From the NCBI GenBank assembly GCA_026708035.1, contig JAPOVQ010000008.1:1-35939 (forward strand): DNA of 35,939 nucleotides. The letters are read 5' to 3'. The position numbers were made by a program, and so were the translations under genes. Below, piece by piece: positions 7,142 to 16,092 of this stretch (position 1 is its first letter; every line of letters begins with the position of its first letter). The notes under the pieces are model-generated. The model saw nothing but the letters and a program-made list of their open reading frames with translations, was not told where the DNA came from and made no database searches. The stretch is from Chloroflexota bacterium (GTDB taxonomy: Bacteria; Chloroflexota; UBA11872).

Positions 7142-9985
7142 GTGACGGTTGATTCGGCGGTGCTTCCGGGCCTGCTGCTGCTGGCGGCGGAGGTCGCCGC
7201 GTTGGCCGCCGTGGGTTACGTCATCGTGCGAGTGGCCCTGCGTCAAGACGACGAGCGCATGGCCCTGGCCCAAGGCCTCGTCGTCGGTCCGGCCCTTTGG
7301 GGCCTCATCGTCAACTTCGTCCTGTACGCCGTCCCCGGCCTTGCCGGAGCCGCCGTGGGCTGGGGCGTCGTCATCGCGATCGGCGTGGGACTGGCGTGGC
7401 GGACGAGCCACCGCGTCCGGCCGCCGGCCCGGCTGCTCGCTGGCTTCGTGGTCGCTGTCCTGGCGCTCCTTTGGGCTTCGCTGGCCAGCCGCCAGCTCAT
7501 GGGAATCCCGGATCCCGAGGTTCATATGGGGCTGGCCGCCTTCCTGCGATCCGGCGGATTTCCACCGGAAATGTCGTGGACCGCCGGCGTGCCGGTGCGT
7601 TACCACCACGCGATCGATCTTCTGGTCGGACTGCTGGCGCCGCCGGTGGGGCCGGACCTGGCGTTCGTCACCGAGCTGCTGGGCGTCTACGCCTGGACGA
7701 GCTTTGTCCTGATCGTGATTACCGCGCTGCTCCGTCACGCGTCTCCGGTCGTCGTGGTCGCCGCCGCCCCGCTCCTACTCGCGAACGGTCTCTGGACGTG
7801 GGCGAGCGGCGATGGCGCGGTCTTGCAGGTTCCGATACCGGCGGGATTGCCGGAGGCAAACCTGGGCGCGTCACTCGGCGACGTGTACTGGCCGCCGGTC
7901 GAGCTGGCGCCGGAGGTCAGACTTGCGGATTTGTTGCCGGACTCCGGGCATCCGTCGTTCCCGCTCGGATACGCCCTGACATTCGTGGTGCTGGAGCGCG
8001 TGGCGAGGCTCGAGCGTTGGTCATGGCGCGCGTCGGTCACGGTGGCTGGACTTGTCGGCTTCATGGGGCTCGTCGCGACCACGATCCTGGCGCCGCTGGT
8101 GATCGGGTGGGCCGGTCTGGCCGGCTGGCATCTCATTCGAACCCGGCGTTCCGGCGCAATGCCGGGCGACGCGCTGCGGCTGGGCGCCGGCTTCGCGCTG
8201 GCGGGGATTCTGCTCCTCGGCGGCGGCGGCACGCTCACGAGGATCCTGGATGGCGCGCCGTCCAGCGGTTTGGAGTTGGCGCTCGGCCTCCACCCTCGGG
8301 ATTGGCAGGTGCTCGGCACGCTCGATGCGCGGCCCGGGGGCGTGGGCGTGCTGGGCATCGGGCCGTTGGCGCTCGCCGGAGCCGCCGTGGTGTTGGCGCG
8401 ACGGGATCGACTGGTGGTGGCGCTGACGGCCGCCGCGGCGCTGCTGGTGCTGGCCTGGATATGGCTGCACTATCCGCCGGCTCCCTGGGACCTGAACCGC
8501 CTGGCGGGACACGCTCGAAACCTGGCACTGGTGGCGCTGCTGCTCGCCGCGGCTGTGCGTTTGGGCGACTTCCGCCCCACGCGCGCCCGCTACGCCGCCG
8601 CCGTCGTGGCGATCCTGGTCACCTGGCCCACGGTCGTAGCGCCGGTCCGGAGTCTCGGGCTCGCGATCGGACACGGGGTCCAACTGGCCAACGCCACCTG
8701 GGTGCAGGAGCACTTGATCGATCAGGGCGTGGCCGTGCCCATGCGGCGGTTTCGGATGCCGCAGGTGTCCGCACGCGTTGCGGACTACATCCAGCGCCAC
8801 ACGCCGACGGAAGCGCGGATCCTCGCGCCCGAGGGGCCTTCCTGGGCCGTATCGGCCGCCACCGGTCGCCCGAACAACGCGGGGCTTGCCGGCCTGACGT
8901 ATCTGGTTTACCACTTCGGCCCCGAATACGCGGATGCGGCGGACTACCTGGAGCCGGCCGCCATCCGGCGCCTGGGAATCGACTACGTCCACACGACGGA
9001 TGCCTGGATCAGCGCACTGCCGAGGCGAGCGCAGTCGTGGCTCGCCGATCCGCAACTCTTCGAGCTCTTGGTCAAAGACGGCGACGAGCGGCTGTATCGG
9101 GTGCGGCGGGCGTTCGTTGATCTCGACGTTTCGCCGAATCCCAAGTCGTTTGAAGCCCTGAGGCAATCCGTGCCGCCGTCGGCAGCGGTCTACATCGTGG
9201 CGCCACCCAGGGAACCCGTTACCCTCCGTGTCGCGTCGGCCGTGTCGCACGCCCGGCTCGTGGGAGAAGTGGACCCACTCTTCCTCCACCTGCAACCGCC
9301 CGCGAAGTGGCACGTCGCCCCCCTCACGACCGAATCCCCCGACTTTGTCGCCCTGCCGACGGGCGTCGAGCCCTGGATGTTTCCGCTCTCGGCCCGGTCA
9401 CCGATTTGGTGGCGCGATGATGTCGCGGTCTACGCGCCCAACGGCGCGGCGCCACGGATCATGGATGCTCCGGTCCCGGAGGTTCCGCCGCCGGGCGAGC
9501 CGCCGGTGCTGGTGGAAGTGACCGCCGTGGAGGTGGCCGCAGGCCGCGTCGAGTTCGCGGCGGCGTTCGACGAACGCACCTCGCAGGGTTGGACGAGCCA
9601 GGATTGGGTCGTTCTGGAAGGCGACCTATCCCCGTGGGCCATTCCGACGGAGACGTTTCGCAGGGGTCACGAGCCGACAATCGCGAAGTGGATTGCGGGA
9701 TTGCTATCGGCGGGCAGCGCGACCTCGGCGCACGACTATCGGTTCGACGCCCGGACTTTCGAGTTGTCGGTGCGCAACGACGCTGGGGACTTCGTGCCCC
9801 TGGCATCCTCGGCCGTGAACCTGGGACCCGGAGGCTACACGCTGGCGCTGCGCCTGCGACACGAATACGAGCCGAACCATTGGCGCGACGCCGCCGTGAT
9901 CCCGGTGCTGCGGATCAGGATCGCCGAGAGCGGAGACGTCGCCTATGAACCGTTGGATGACGTTCTCGGCGGGCCGGTCCCATAG
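7142..9985 (+). CDS. Large polytopic membrane protein, tandem paralogue 2
   Basis: The start is GTG 7142 with GAGGG seven bases upstream; the product is 947 residues. It keeps IPDPEVH, YHHAIDLLVG, GPDLAF, GHARN, TGRPN and LGIDYVHTTDAW, and ends with the beta-type domain, in which the motif reads WTSQDW. The middle section (PAGLPEANLGASLGDVYW) and the stretch before the soluble domain (WVQEHLIDQG, MRRF) place it with copies 4 and 6 rather than with copy 1, 3 or 5. It lies 128 bp after copy 1, with no terminator visible between them. Function unknown; see copy 1 for the reasoning on a possible transferase role. Confidence 0.85.
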   Translation: MTVDSAVLPGLLLLAAEVAALAAVGYVIVRVALRQDDERMALAQGLVVGPALWGLIVNFVLYAVPGLAGAAVGWGVVIAIGVGLAWRTSHRVRPPARLLAGFVVAVLALLWASLASRQLMGIPDPEVHMGLAAFLRSGGFPPEMSWTAGVPVRYHHAIDLLVGLLAPPVGPDLAFVTELLGVYAWTSFVLIVITALLRHASPVVVVAAAPLLLANGLWTWASGDGAVLQVPIPAGLPEANLGASLGDVYWPPVELAPEVRLADLLPDSGHPSFPLGYALTFVVLERVARLERWSWRASVTVAGLVGFMGLVATTILAPLVIGWAGLAGWHLIRTRRSGAMPGDALRLGAGFALAGILLLGGGGTLTRILDGAPSSGLELALGLHPRDWQVLGTLDARPGGVGVLGIGPLALAGAAVVLARRDRLVVALTAAAALLVLAWIWLHYPPAPWDLNRLAGHARNLALVALLLAAAVRLGDFRPTRARYAAAVVAILVTWPTVVAPVRSLGLAIGHGVQLANATWVQEHLIDQGVAVPMRRFRMPQVSARVADYIQRHTPTEARILAPEGPSWAVSAATGRPNNAGLAGLTYLVYHFGPEYADAADYLEPAAIRRLGIDYVHTTDAWISALPRRAQSWLADPQLFELLVKDGDERLYRVRRAFVDLDVSPNPKSFEALRQSVPPSAAVYIVAPPREPVTLRVASAVSHARLVGEVDPLFLHLQPPAKWHVAPLTTESPDFVALPTGVEPWMFPLSARSPIWWRDDVAVYAPNGAAPRIMDAPVPEVPPPGEPPVLVEVTAVEVAAGRVEFAAAFDERTSQGWTSQDWVVLEGDLSPWAIPTETFRRGHEPTIAKWIAGLLSAGSATSAHDYRFDARTFELSVRNDAGDFVPLASSAVNLGPGGYTLALRLRHEYEPNHWRDAAVIPVLRIRIAESGDVAYEPLDDVLGGPVP

Positions 9986-10121
9986 GCTCGCTGGACGCCA
10001 TGCTTGCGTCGAGCCCGGCGGGCCCCAACTCGCCCAGGGGAGGATGGGCGCACGATTTGAACCAGCGCCTGAAAACGCGTCATGCGTGGCAGGATCGGAT
10101 TCGCCTGGCGGGAGACGATGA

Positions 10122-12983
10122 ATGACCGTTGACCCCACGGTCGTTCCCGGCCTCCTGCTCCTGGCGGGGGAGCTCATCGCCCTGGCCGCCGTGGGCTACG
10201 TCGTCGCCCGGGTGGTGCTGCGACAGGACGACGAGCGCACGGCCCTAGCCCAGGGTCTGGTGGTCGGGCTCGCTCTTTGGGGCGTGATCGTCAACTTCGT
10301 CATGTACCTGGTTCCGGGCCTCGGCGGGGCCATTGTGGGTTGGAGCGTCACGCTCACCGCGGGCGCTATCCTGGCCTGGCGCGCGCCTCACCCCATAGGC
10401 CCACGGCCGCGCGTGGCCGCGGGGTTTGTCGTTGCGGCCTTGGCGCTCATGTGGATCGCGCTCGCCAGCCGCCAGCTACTGACGATTCCCGACTGGGAAA
10501 TCCACCTGGGCCTGTCCGCCGTGATGCGCGCGGGCGCAGGGTTCCCGCCAGAGCTGCCCTGGAATCCCGGCATCCCGGTGTCCTACCACTACGGCTTCGA
10601 CCTCCTCGTCGGGCTGCTGGCGCCGCCTTTCGGTCCCGACCTTGCCTTCACGACGGAGCTGCTGGGCGTATACATCTGGACGGCCCTCGCGCTCATCGTC
10701 GTGACCACGCTTATCCAGCGCGGCTCGGCGCTGGGGGCGGTGCTCCTGGCGCCGCTGCTGCTCACGGCCGGCGCGTGGACCGTGGTGTTTGTGCCGCCGC
10801 CCGATGTGCTGCTCGTTCCGGTTCCGGCGGGGATTCCGTCCGCCGGGATTCGCGCGTCGCTGACGGACCTCTATTGGCCCAGCGTGCAACTGCCGTGGTT
10901 GTGGCCGGGCCTGGCGTCAGAGGGCCTGTCGACCCCATCGCCGCCGAACCTCTTCAAGCCGTACTTCCCGTTGGCCTACGCACCGGCGCTCGTGGTGCTC
11001 GAGCGGGCCGCATCCCCCGCGGGCCGCTGGCCGGGGCGCAGCGTGGTGCTCGCGCTGCTTGTCGGTTTCGTCAGCCTCTCCGACGAGGCCGTCGCTCCCA
11101 TCGTGCTCGTCCTGTGGGTGGTCTTCGAGGCAATGGCGTTCTGGAAGGCGCGGCAGCCGGGCGCCGACACCACCGGCCTGGCGCTGCGGGCCGCCGCCGG
11201 GCCGGCGCTCGCCATGCTCCTGCTGGTCCTGAGCGGCGGCGCCTTGACGGGTGTACTGACCGATGCGGGCGGGTCCGGCCTCTCGCTCGGGTGGATCGAC
11301 GACGCGAGCGCCCGCCGGCCGATAGCAACGTTTGCCCAGCAGCCGGGCGGCCTGGGCCTGCTGGGGCTCGGTCCCCTCGTCGTGGCCGCCGCCGCCGCGC
11401 TGCTGGCGTGGCGTGATCGGCTGGTGCTGGCGCTGATCGCCGGCGCGTTGGTGTTCCTGCTCGCCGCGTTGACGCTGCAGTACGAGTTCTCACCGGACGT
11501 CGCCCGACTGGACGGCCATGCGCGCAACTTTGCGTTGCTGGCGTTGCTGGTCGCCCTCAGCATGCGTCTCGCGGGCTTGCGGCCGCGCTGGCGCACCGCG
11601 GCCGGCGCGCTGCTCGTGGGCCTGGTGATCTGGCCGACGGTCGCGGCGCCGGCCCGCAATCTCGGCTTGGCGGTCGGCCAGGGCGTGCAATTCGCGAATG
11701 AACCCACGGACAAGCGCGAGTTCAACGTGATTCCCATGGACCGCTATGAGATCAAGCGCTTCGAGTCCAAGCGCATTGCCGCATTTATTCGCGACCACAC
11801 GGCGGTTGACGCGCGCATCCTCACCACGAGCCCACTCGAGATGACGCTCGCGACCGGCCGCCCCAACAGCCTGGGGTTCGTCGGTGTTTCCCATTTGGTG
11901 GCGTTTTCCGGCCCGGACTACGCGGACGCTCGCCGATCGCTCGAGCCCACCGCCATCCGGCGGCTCGGCATCGACTACCTGGTGGTGCCCGGCGCGTGGA
12001 TGGCCGAGCTTCCGGCGCGCGCGCAACGCTGGCTGGCGAACCCTGAGCTGTTCGAGCCACTGGTGCGCGACGGCGACGCCACGCTCTATCGCGTGCGGCC
12101 GGCCTTCCTGCAACTCGATGCGCCGCCCACGCCCGGATCTTTCGCGCACCTGCGATCCTCGGTCCCGCCCGCGACGACCGTGTACCTGCCGCCGCAACTC
12201 CATTGGTTGACGAGGCTGCGCGTGGCGTCGGTTCTGCCGCACGCTCAGCTGCTGGGCACGGTCCATGGGTGGCTGCATCGGCGGATGCCTGCGCCCTGGT
12301 CGGCCGAGCCGCTCGGCGACCGGGCGCCCGATCTCATCGTCCTGCCCGCGACCGTCGAGCCGTGGATGTTGCCGCCCGCCGGCCGGCGGCCCGTGTGGCA
12401 CAACCACGAGATCGCCGTGTATGCGCCGAATGGCGCCATCGCGCCAATCGTTCCGCCGCCCGCGCGGCCCGACCCGCCCGTCGTCGACGTGCGGCTGTCC
12501 GACGCGCGCGCCGCGGATGGCCGCCTCACCTTCACCGGCACCTTCGACAACCGCACACCCGAACAGTGGACCAGCCAGGACTGGATCATGTTCGCCGTGG
12601 ATGACACCCCGTGGAATATTCCGCTGGCCTTCGGTCCCGCCGGACGCATGCCGGAGGTTGCCGCGTGGTTTGACGGCTGGCTGGGGCCAGGGGCGACGAC
12701 CACCACGCACACCTACGAGTTCGACCCGCGGGCATCCCGTCTGGCGATCCGCGATAGCGAAGGCGACTTCACCGCGGCGGCAGCGTCTGGGGACGTACCG
12801 GGTCCCGGCGTTTGGACGCTGGCGCTGCGCCTGCGCCACGAATATCAGTCGAGCCAGTGGCGCGACGCCGCCGTGATCCCGGTGCTGCGGATCAAGATCT
12901 CCCAAGGTGGCGAAGTCGCCTACGAGGTCGTCGACGCCGCGCGCGACGGGCGGCCGCTCCCGAGCGCTGCGGCCATGCCGTAG
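10122..12983 (+). CDS. Large polytopic membrane protein, tandem paralogue 3
   Basis: One of only two copies with an ATG start (10122), preceded by GGGAGA. The 953-residue product has IPDWEIH, YHYGFDLLVG, PFGPDLAF, GHARN, TGRPN and LGIDYLVVPGAW, and the C-terminal motif WTSQDW. A longer external segment with VFVPPPDV, PSAGIRASLTDLYW, WPGLASEGL and SPPNLFKPYF marks a subtype shared only with copy 5; copies 2, 4 and 6 have a shorter, different sequence there. The segment between the last membrane helix and the soluble domain (EPTDKREFN...) also differs from the WVQ-type stretch of the other subtype. If these are transferases, this loop is the natural place for a difference in substrate choice. 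That is inference. Confidence 0.85.
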   Translation: MTVDPTVVPGLLLLAGELIALAAVGYVVARVVLRQDDERTALAQGLVVGLALWGVIVNFVMYLVPGLGGAIVGWSVTLTAGAILAWRAPHPIGPRPRVAAGFVVAALALMWIALASRQLLTIPDWEIHLGLSAVMRAGAGFPPELPWNPGIPVSYHYGFDLLVGLLAPPFGPDLAFTTELLGVYIWTALALIVVTTLIQRGSALGAVLLAPLLLTAGAWTVVFVPPPDVLLVPVPAGIPSAGIRASLTDLYWPSVQLPWLWPGLASEGLSTPSPPNLFKPYFPLAYAPALVVLERAASPAGRWPGRSVVLALLVGFVSLSDEAVAPIVLVLWVVFEAMAFWKARQPGADTTGLALRAAAGPALAMLLLVLSGGALTGVLTDAGGSGLSLGWIDDASARRPIATFAQQPGGLGLLGLGPLVVAAAAALLAWRDRLVLALIAGALVFLLAALTLQYEFSPDVARLDGHARNFALLALLVALSMRLAGLRPRWRTAAGALLVGLVIWPTVAAPARNLGLAVGQGVQFANEPTDKREFNVIPMDRYEIKRFESKRIAAFIRDHTAVDARILTTSPLEMTLATGRPNSLGFVGVSHLVAFSGPDYADARRSLEPTAIRRLGIDYLVVPGAWMAELPARAQRWLANPELFEPLVRDGDATLYRVRPAFLQLDAPPTPGSFAHLRSSVPPATTVYLPPQLHWLTRLRVASVLPHAQLLGTVHGWLHRRMPAPWSAEPLGDRAPDLIVLPATVEPWMLPPAGRRPVWHNHEIAVYAPNGAIAPIVPPPARPDPPVVDVRLSDARAADGRLTFTGTFDNRTPEQWTSQDWIMFAVDDTPWNIPLAFGPAGRMPEVAAWFDGWLGPGATTTTHTYEFDPRASRLAIRDSEGDFTAAAASGDVPGPGVWTLALRLRHEYQSSQWRDAAVIPVLRIKISQGGEVAYEVVDAARDGRPLPSAAAMP

Positions 12984-13161
12984 GCGGGTTGGGCAAGATG
13001 GGCGCCATGCCAGCGATGGACGACAGACCCACCGGCGGCGCGCAGGGACGGGCGGATGCCGGCAGCGTCACCGACGCCAATGCTGCGCCATCTTTGGCGG
13101 AGCGCGCCCGGTGGCCTGCGGCTCGAGCGTCTCGGCTTGATGCAACAGCGAGGTCGTTGGC

Positions 13162-16023
13162 TTGACCGTTGATCCGACGACAGTCCCCGGCCTGCTGCTG
13201 CTGGCGGCGGAGCTTGCTGTGCTGGCCGCGGTGGGATACGTCGTCGCGCGGGTGGTGCTGCGGCAGAGCGATGACCGCGTCGCGCTTGCCCAGGGTCTGG
13301 TGGTCGGGCTCGCCCTTTGGGGCGTGATCGTCAACTTCGTCATGTACGTGGTTCCAGGCCTCGCCGGGGCCATCGTCGGCTGGGGCATCACGCTCACCCT
13401 GGGCTCGGTGCTGGCCTGGCGCGCGCCGGGGGCCATCCGGCCGCGGCCACGGGTAGTTGCGGGGTTTGTCGTCACGGCCTTGGCGCTCATGTGGGCGGCG
13501 CTCGCCAGCCGCCAGATCATGTTGATACCGGATCCACCCATGCATCTGGGGCTGGCCGCCACGATCCGGGCCGGCGGCTTTCCCCCGGAGTTGCCCTGGC
13601 TCACGGGCACTCTGGCGCGCTATCACCACGGGATCGACCTGCTGGTGGGACTGCTGGCGCCGCCGTTCGGACCGGACCTCGCGTTCGTCTCCGAGTTGCT
13701 GGGCGCCTATGCCTGGACGACCTTGGTCCTGATCGTGACCACGGCGATGCTCCAGCGGGCATCGTTCCTCGCCGTGATCGTCACGGTACCGCTCATGCTC
13801 AGCGGCGGCCTCTTGACCTTCACCGATGTCGAACTTGGCGTATTGCGATTGCCGGTTCCGGCCGGGCTGCCGGAGGCCGGCCTGCGCGCGTCGTTGACTG
13901 ACATCTATTGGCCGCACGTCGAGTTGTCCGCGCAAGTCTTTGATGTCTTGTCCAACATCTGGAAGCCGGGATTTCCGCTGAGTTACGCCCTGGCGTTCGT
14001 GGTGCTGCAGCATGCGGCGAGCCACGAACGCTGGTCGTGGCAAGCAACGCTGACGCTGGCGGGGCTCGTTGGATTCCTGAGCCTGCTTTCGACCACGTTC
14101 GTGCCGGTGGTGCTGGTCGTCTGGGCCGGCCTGGCGCTGGTCTATTGCATTCAAGCTCGACGGGCCGAGGGGATGGCGCGGGCCGCGCCGCGGCTGGGTG
14201 CGGGGCCAATTCTCGCCGGGCTGCTGCTGCTCTTTGCCGGGGGCACATTCACGGGGTTCCTCGACGGTGCACCGCCGTCTGGCTTGGGGCTGGCTTGGGA
14301 CCTTGAACCAAAGCACTGGGAAGCGCTAGGAGTCTTCGACGCGCGTCCCGGCGGCCTAGCCGTGCTTGGCCTGGGGCCGCTGGCGCTCGCGGGCCTGGCG
14401 GCGGCGCTGTCCCGGCGCGACCGGGTGGTGCTGGCGCTGGCGGCCTGCGCCGGCTTGCTGGTGCTCGTCTGGATCACACTGACGTATCCCCCCGCCCCCT
14501 GGGACATCGACCGTATGGCGGGGCATGCCCGCAACCTGTCGCTGGTGGCGCTGCTGCTGGCGTTGAGTTCGCGCGTCGCCGACCTGCCGCCCGGACGTTG
14601 GCGCGGAGCCGTGGGCGCGCTGCTCGTGGGTCTGGTCATCTGGCCCACGGTGGTGACGCACGCGCGCAGTCTGGGTCTGGCGATCGCCAATGGCGTGCAG
14701 CTGGCCAATGCCCGGTGGGTGCAACAGGAGCTGATCGATCACGGCGAGATCCTTCCCATGCGCCGGTTTCAACTGCGGGCCTTGACGGGACCCGTGGCGG
14801 ACTTCATCCGCGACCACACGGCCGTGAATGCACGCGTGCTCGCCACCGAGTGGCCGTATTGGAATGTCTTCCTCGGCACCGGCCGGCCGAATAACGCCGG
14901 CTTTGCCGATGTGATCTATCACCAGAACTACTACCAAGGCGCGGAGTATTGGGACGCGCGCCACTACCTGGAGCCGGCCGCCATTCGGCGACTGGGTCTT
15001 GAGTACATTCTCGCGACGGACATCTGGGCCGCCGGATTGCCCGACCGTGCCAAGGCTTGGCTGGCGGACCCGGGCCTGTTCGACCTCCTGATCCGCGACG
15101 GCGACGAGTCGCTCTATCGCATTCGGCCGGCATTCCTCGAACTAGAGGTTGCGCCCCATCCCGAGTCATTCGAGGCGTTGCGGTCCGTCCCGTCGTACAC
15201 CGTGGTCTACCTCGCTCCGCAGACCCTGTGGCTGGAGCGGCTCCGAGTCGCGTCCGTGCTGCCGCACGCCCGTCTCGTGGGTGACGTCAGCGCCAGCGCG
15301 CGACAGCTCCACTTGCGCGCACCGGAACCGTGGACGGTGGCGCCACTGGGCGAGCGGGCGCCCGATCTCATCGTCCTGCCGGCGGCAGTCGAGCCATGGA
15401 CGTGGGCGTTTCCGCCCGGCGCCCGGCAGCCCATTTGGCAGAACCACGAGATAGCCGTCTACGCACCCGACGGGAACGTTGCGCCCATCACGCCGCCGCG
15501 CGTGGCTCTGGAAACGCCGCCGGTCACCGTCGAGATTGCCGAAGCCCACCTTGACGACGGGCGCATTACCTTTTCTGCCACCTTCCGCGAGCATGCGCCG
15601 GAGCGCTGGACGGGCCAGGATTGGGTCATCGTCCAGGTTGACGACGGACCATGGGCGGTTCCCACCAGCTTTCAGGGCCGCGGCCGCGGACCCGAGATCG
15701 CCAAATGGTTCGACGGACTCCTCGGCTCGGGGACGGCGACGACGTCGCACGCCTACGAGCTTGATGCCCAGGCTCCCAGTCTGGCGGTGCGCAGTGACAG
15801 CGGCGCCCTCACCCCGCTGCCGGCGTCCGAGGGTGACTTAGGGGTCGGAACCTGGGTCTTGGCGCTCCGGCTGCAACACGAATGGCAGCCAAACGTCTGG
15901 CGCGAGGCGGCCTTCATTCCAGTGCTGAAAATCGAGGTTCCCGTCGCCGGTGAGGTCGCCTTCTCGATCTTGGACGGCGTCCGCGTCCCAACGTCAGGCC
16001 CACGGACGCCGACGACGCCGTAG
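13162..16023 (+). CDS. Large polytopic membrane protein, tandem paralogue 4
   Basis: The start is TTG 13162 with GAGG eight bases before it; the product is 953 residues. The motifs are IPDPPMH, YHHGIDLLVG, PFGPDLAF, GHARN, TGRPN, LGLEYILATDIW and WTGQDW. Its N-terminal 100 codons are closest to copy 3, while its middle (AGLPEAGLRASLTDIYW, WKPGFPL) and the QLRALTGPVADFI stretch are closest to copy 6; a run of about 40 bases at 14769 recurs almost unchanged at 20728. The C-terminal domain, with EHAPERWTGQDW and GRGRGP, matches copy 5. A 178-bp spacer precedes it, which opens with a GGGCAAGATG block repeated after copies 4 and 5. Confidence 0.85.
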   Translation: MTVDPTTVPGLLLLAAELAVLAAVGYVVARVVLRQSDDRVALAQGLVVGLALWGVIVNFVMYVVPGLAGAIVGWGITLTLGSVLAWRAPGAIRPRPRVVAGFVVTALALMWAALASRQIMLIPDPPMHLGLAATIRAGGFPPELPWLTGTLARYHHGIDLLVGLLAPPFGPDLAFVSELLGAYAWTTLVLIVTTAMLQRASFLAVIVTVPLMLSGGLLTFTDVELGVLRLPVPAGLPEAGLRASLTDIYWPHVELSAQVFDVLSNIWKPGFPLSYALAFVVLQHAASHERWSWQATLTLAGLVGFLSLLSTTFVPVVLVVWAGLALVYCIQARRAEGMARAAPRLGAGPILAGLLLLFAGGTFTGFLDGAPPSGLGLAWDLEPKHWEALGVFDARPGGLAVLGLGPLALAGLAAALSRRDRVVLALAACAGLLVLVWITLTYPPAPWDIDRMAGHARNLSLVALLLALSSRVADLPPGRWRGAVGALLVGLVIWPTVVTHARSLGLAIANGVQLANARWVQQELIDHGEILPMRRFQLRALTGPVADFIRDHTAVNARVLATEWPYWNVFLGTGRPNNAGFADVIYHQNYYQGAEYWDARHYLEPAAIRRLGLEYILATDIWAAGLPDRAKAWLADPGLFDLLIRDGDESLYRIRPAFLELEVAPHPESFEALRSVPSYTVVYLAPQTLWLERLRVASVLPHARLVGDVSASARQLHLRAPEPWTVAPLGERAPDLIVLPAAVEPWTWAFPPGARQPIWQNHEIAVYAPDGNVAPITPPRVALETPPVTVEIAEAHLDDGRITFSATFREHAPERWTGQDWVIVQVDDGPWAVPTSFQGRGRGPEIAKWFDGLLGSGTATTSHAYELDAQAPSLAVRSDSGALTPLPASEGDLGVGTWVLALRLQHEWQPNVWREAAFIPVLKIEVPVAGEVAFSILDGVRVPTSGPRTPTTP

Positions 16024-16092
16024 ACGAGTCGGGCAAGATGATCCCAATGCCTGAGATGGACAACCGCGGGATGCGCGGTGGAGGCGCTGAGC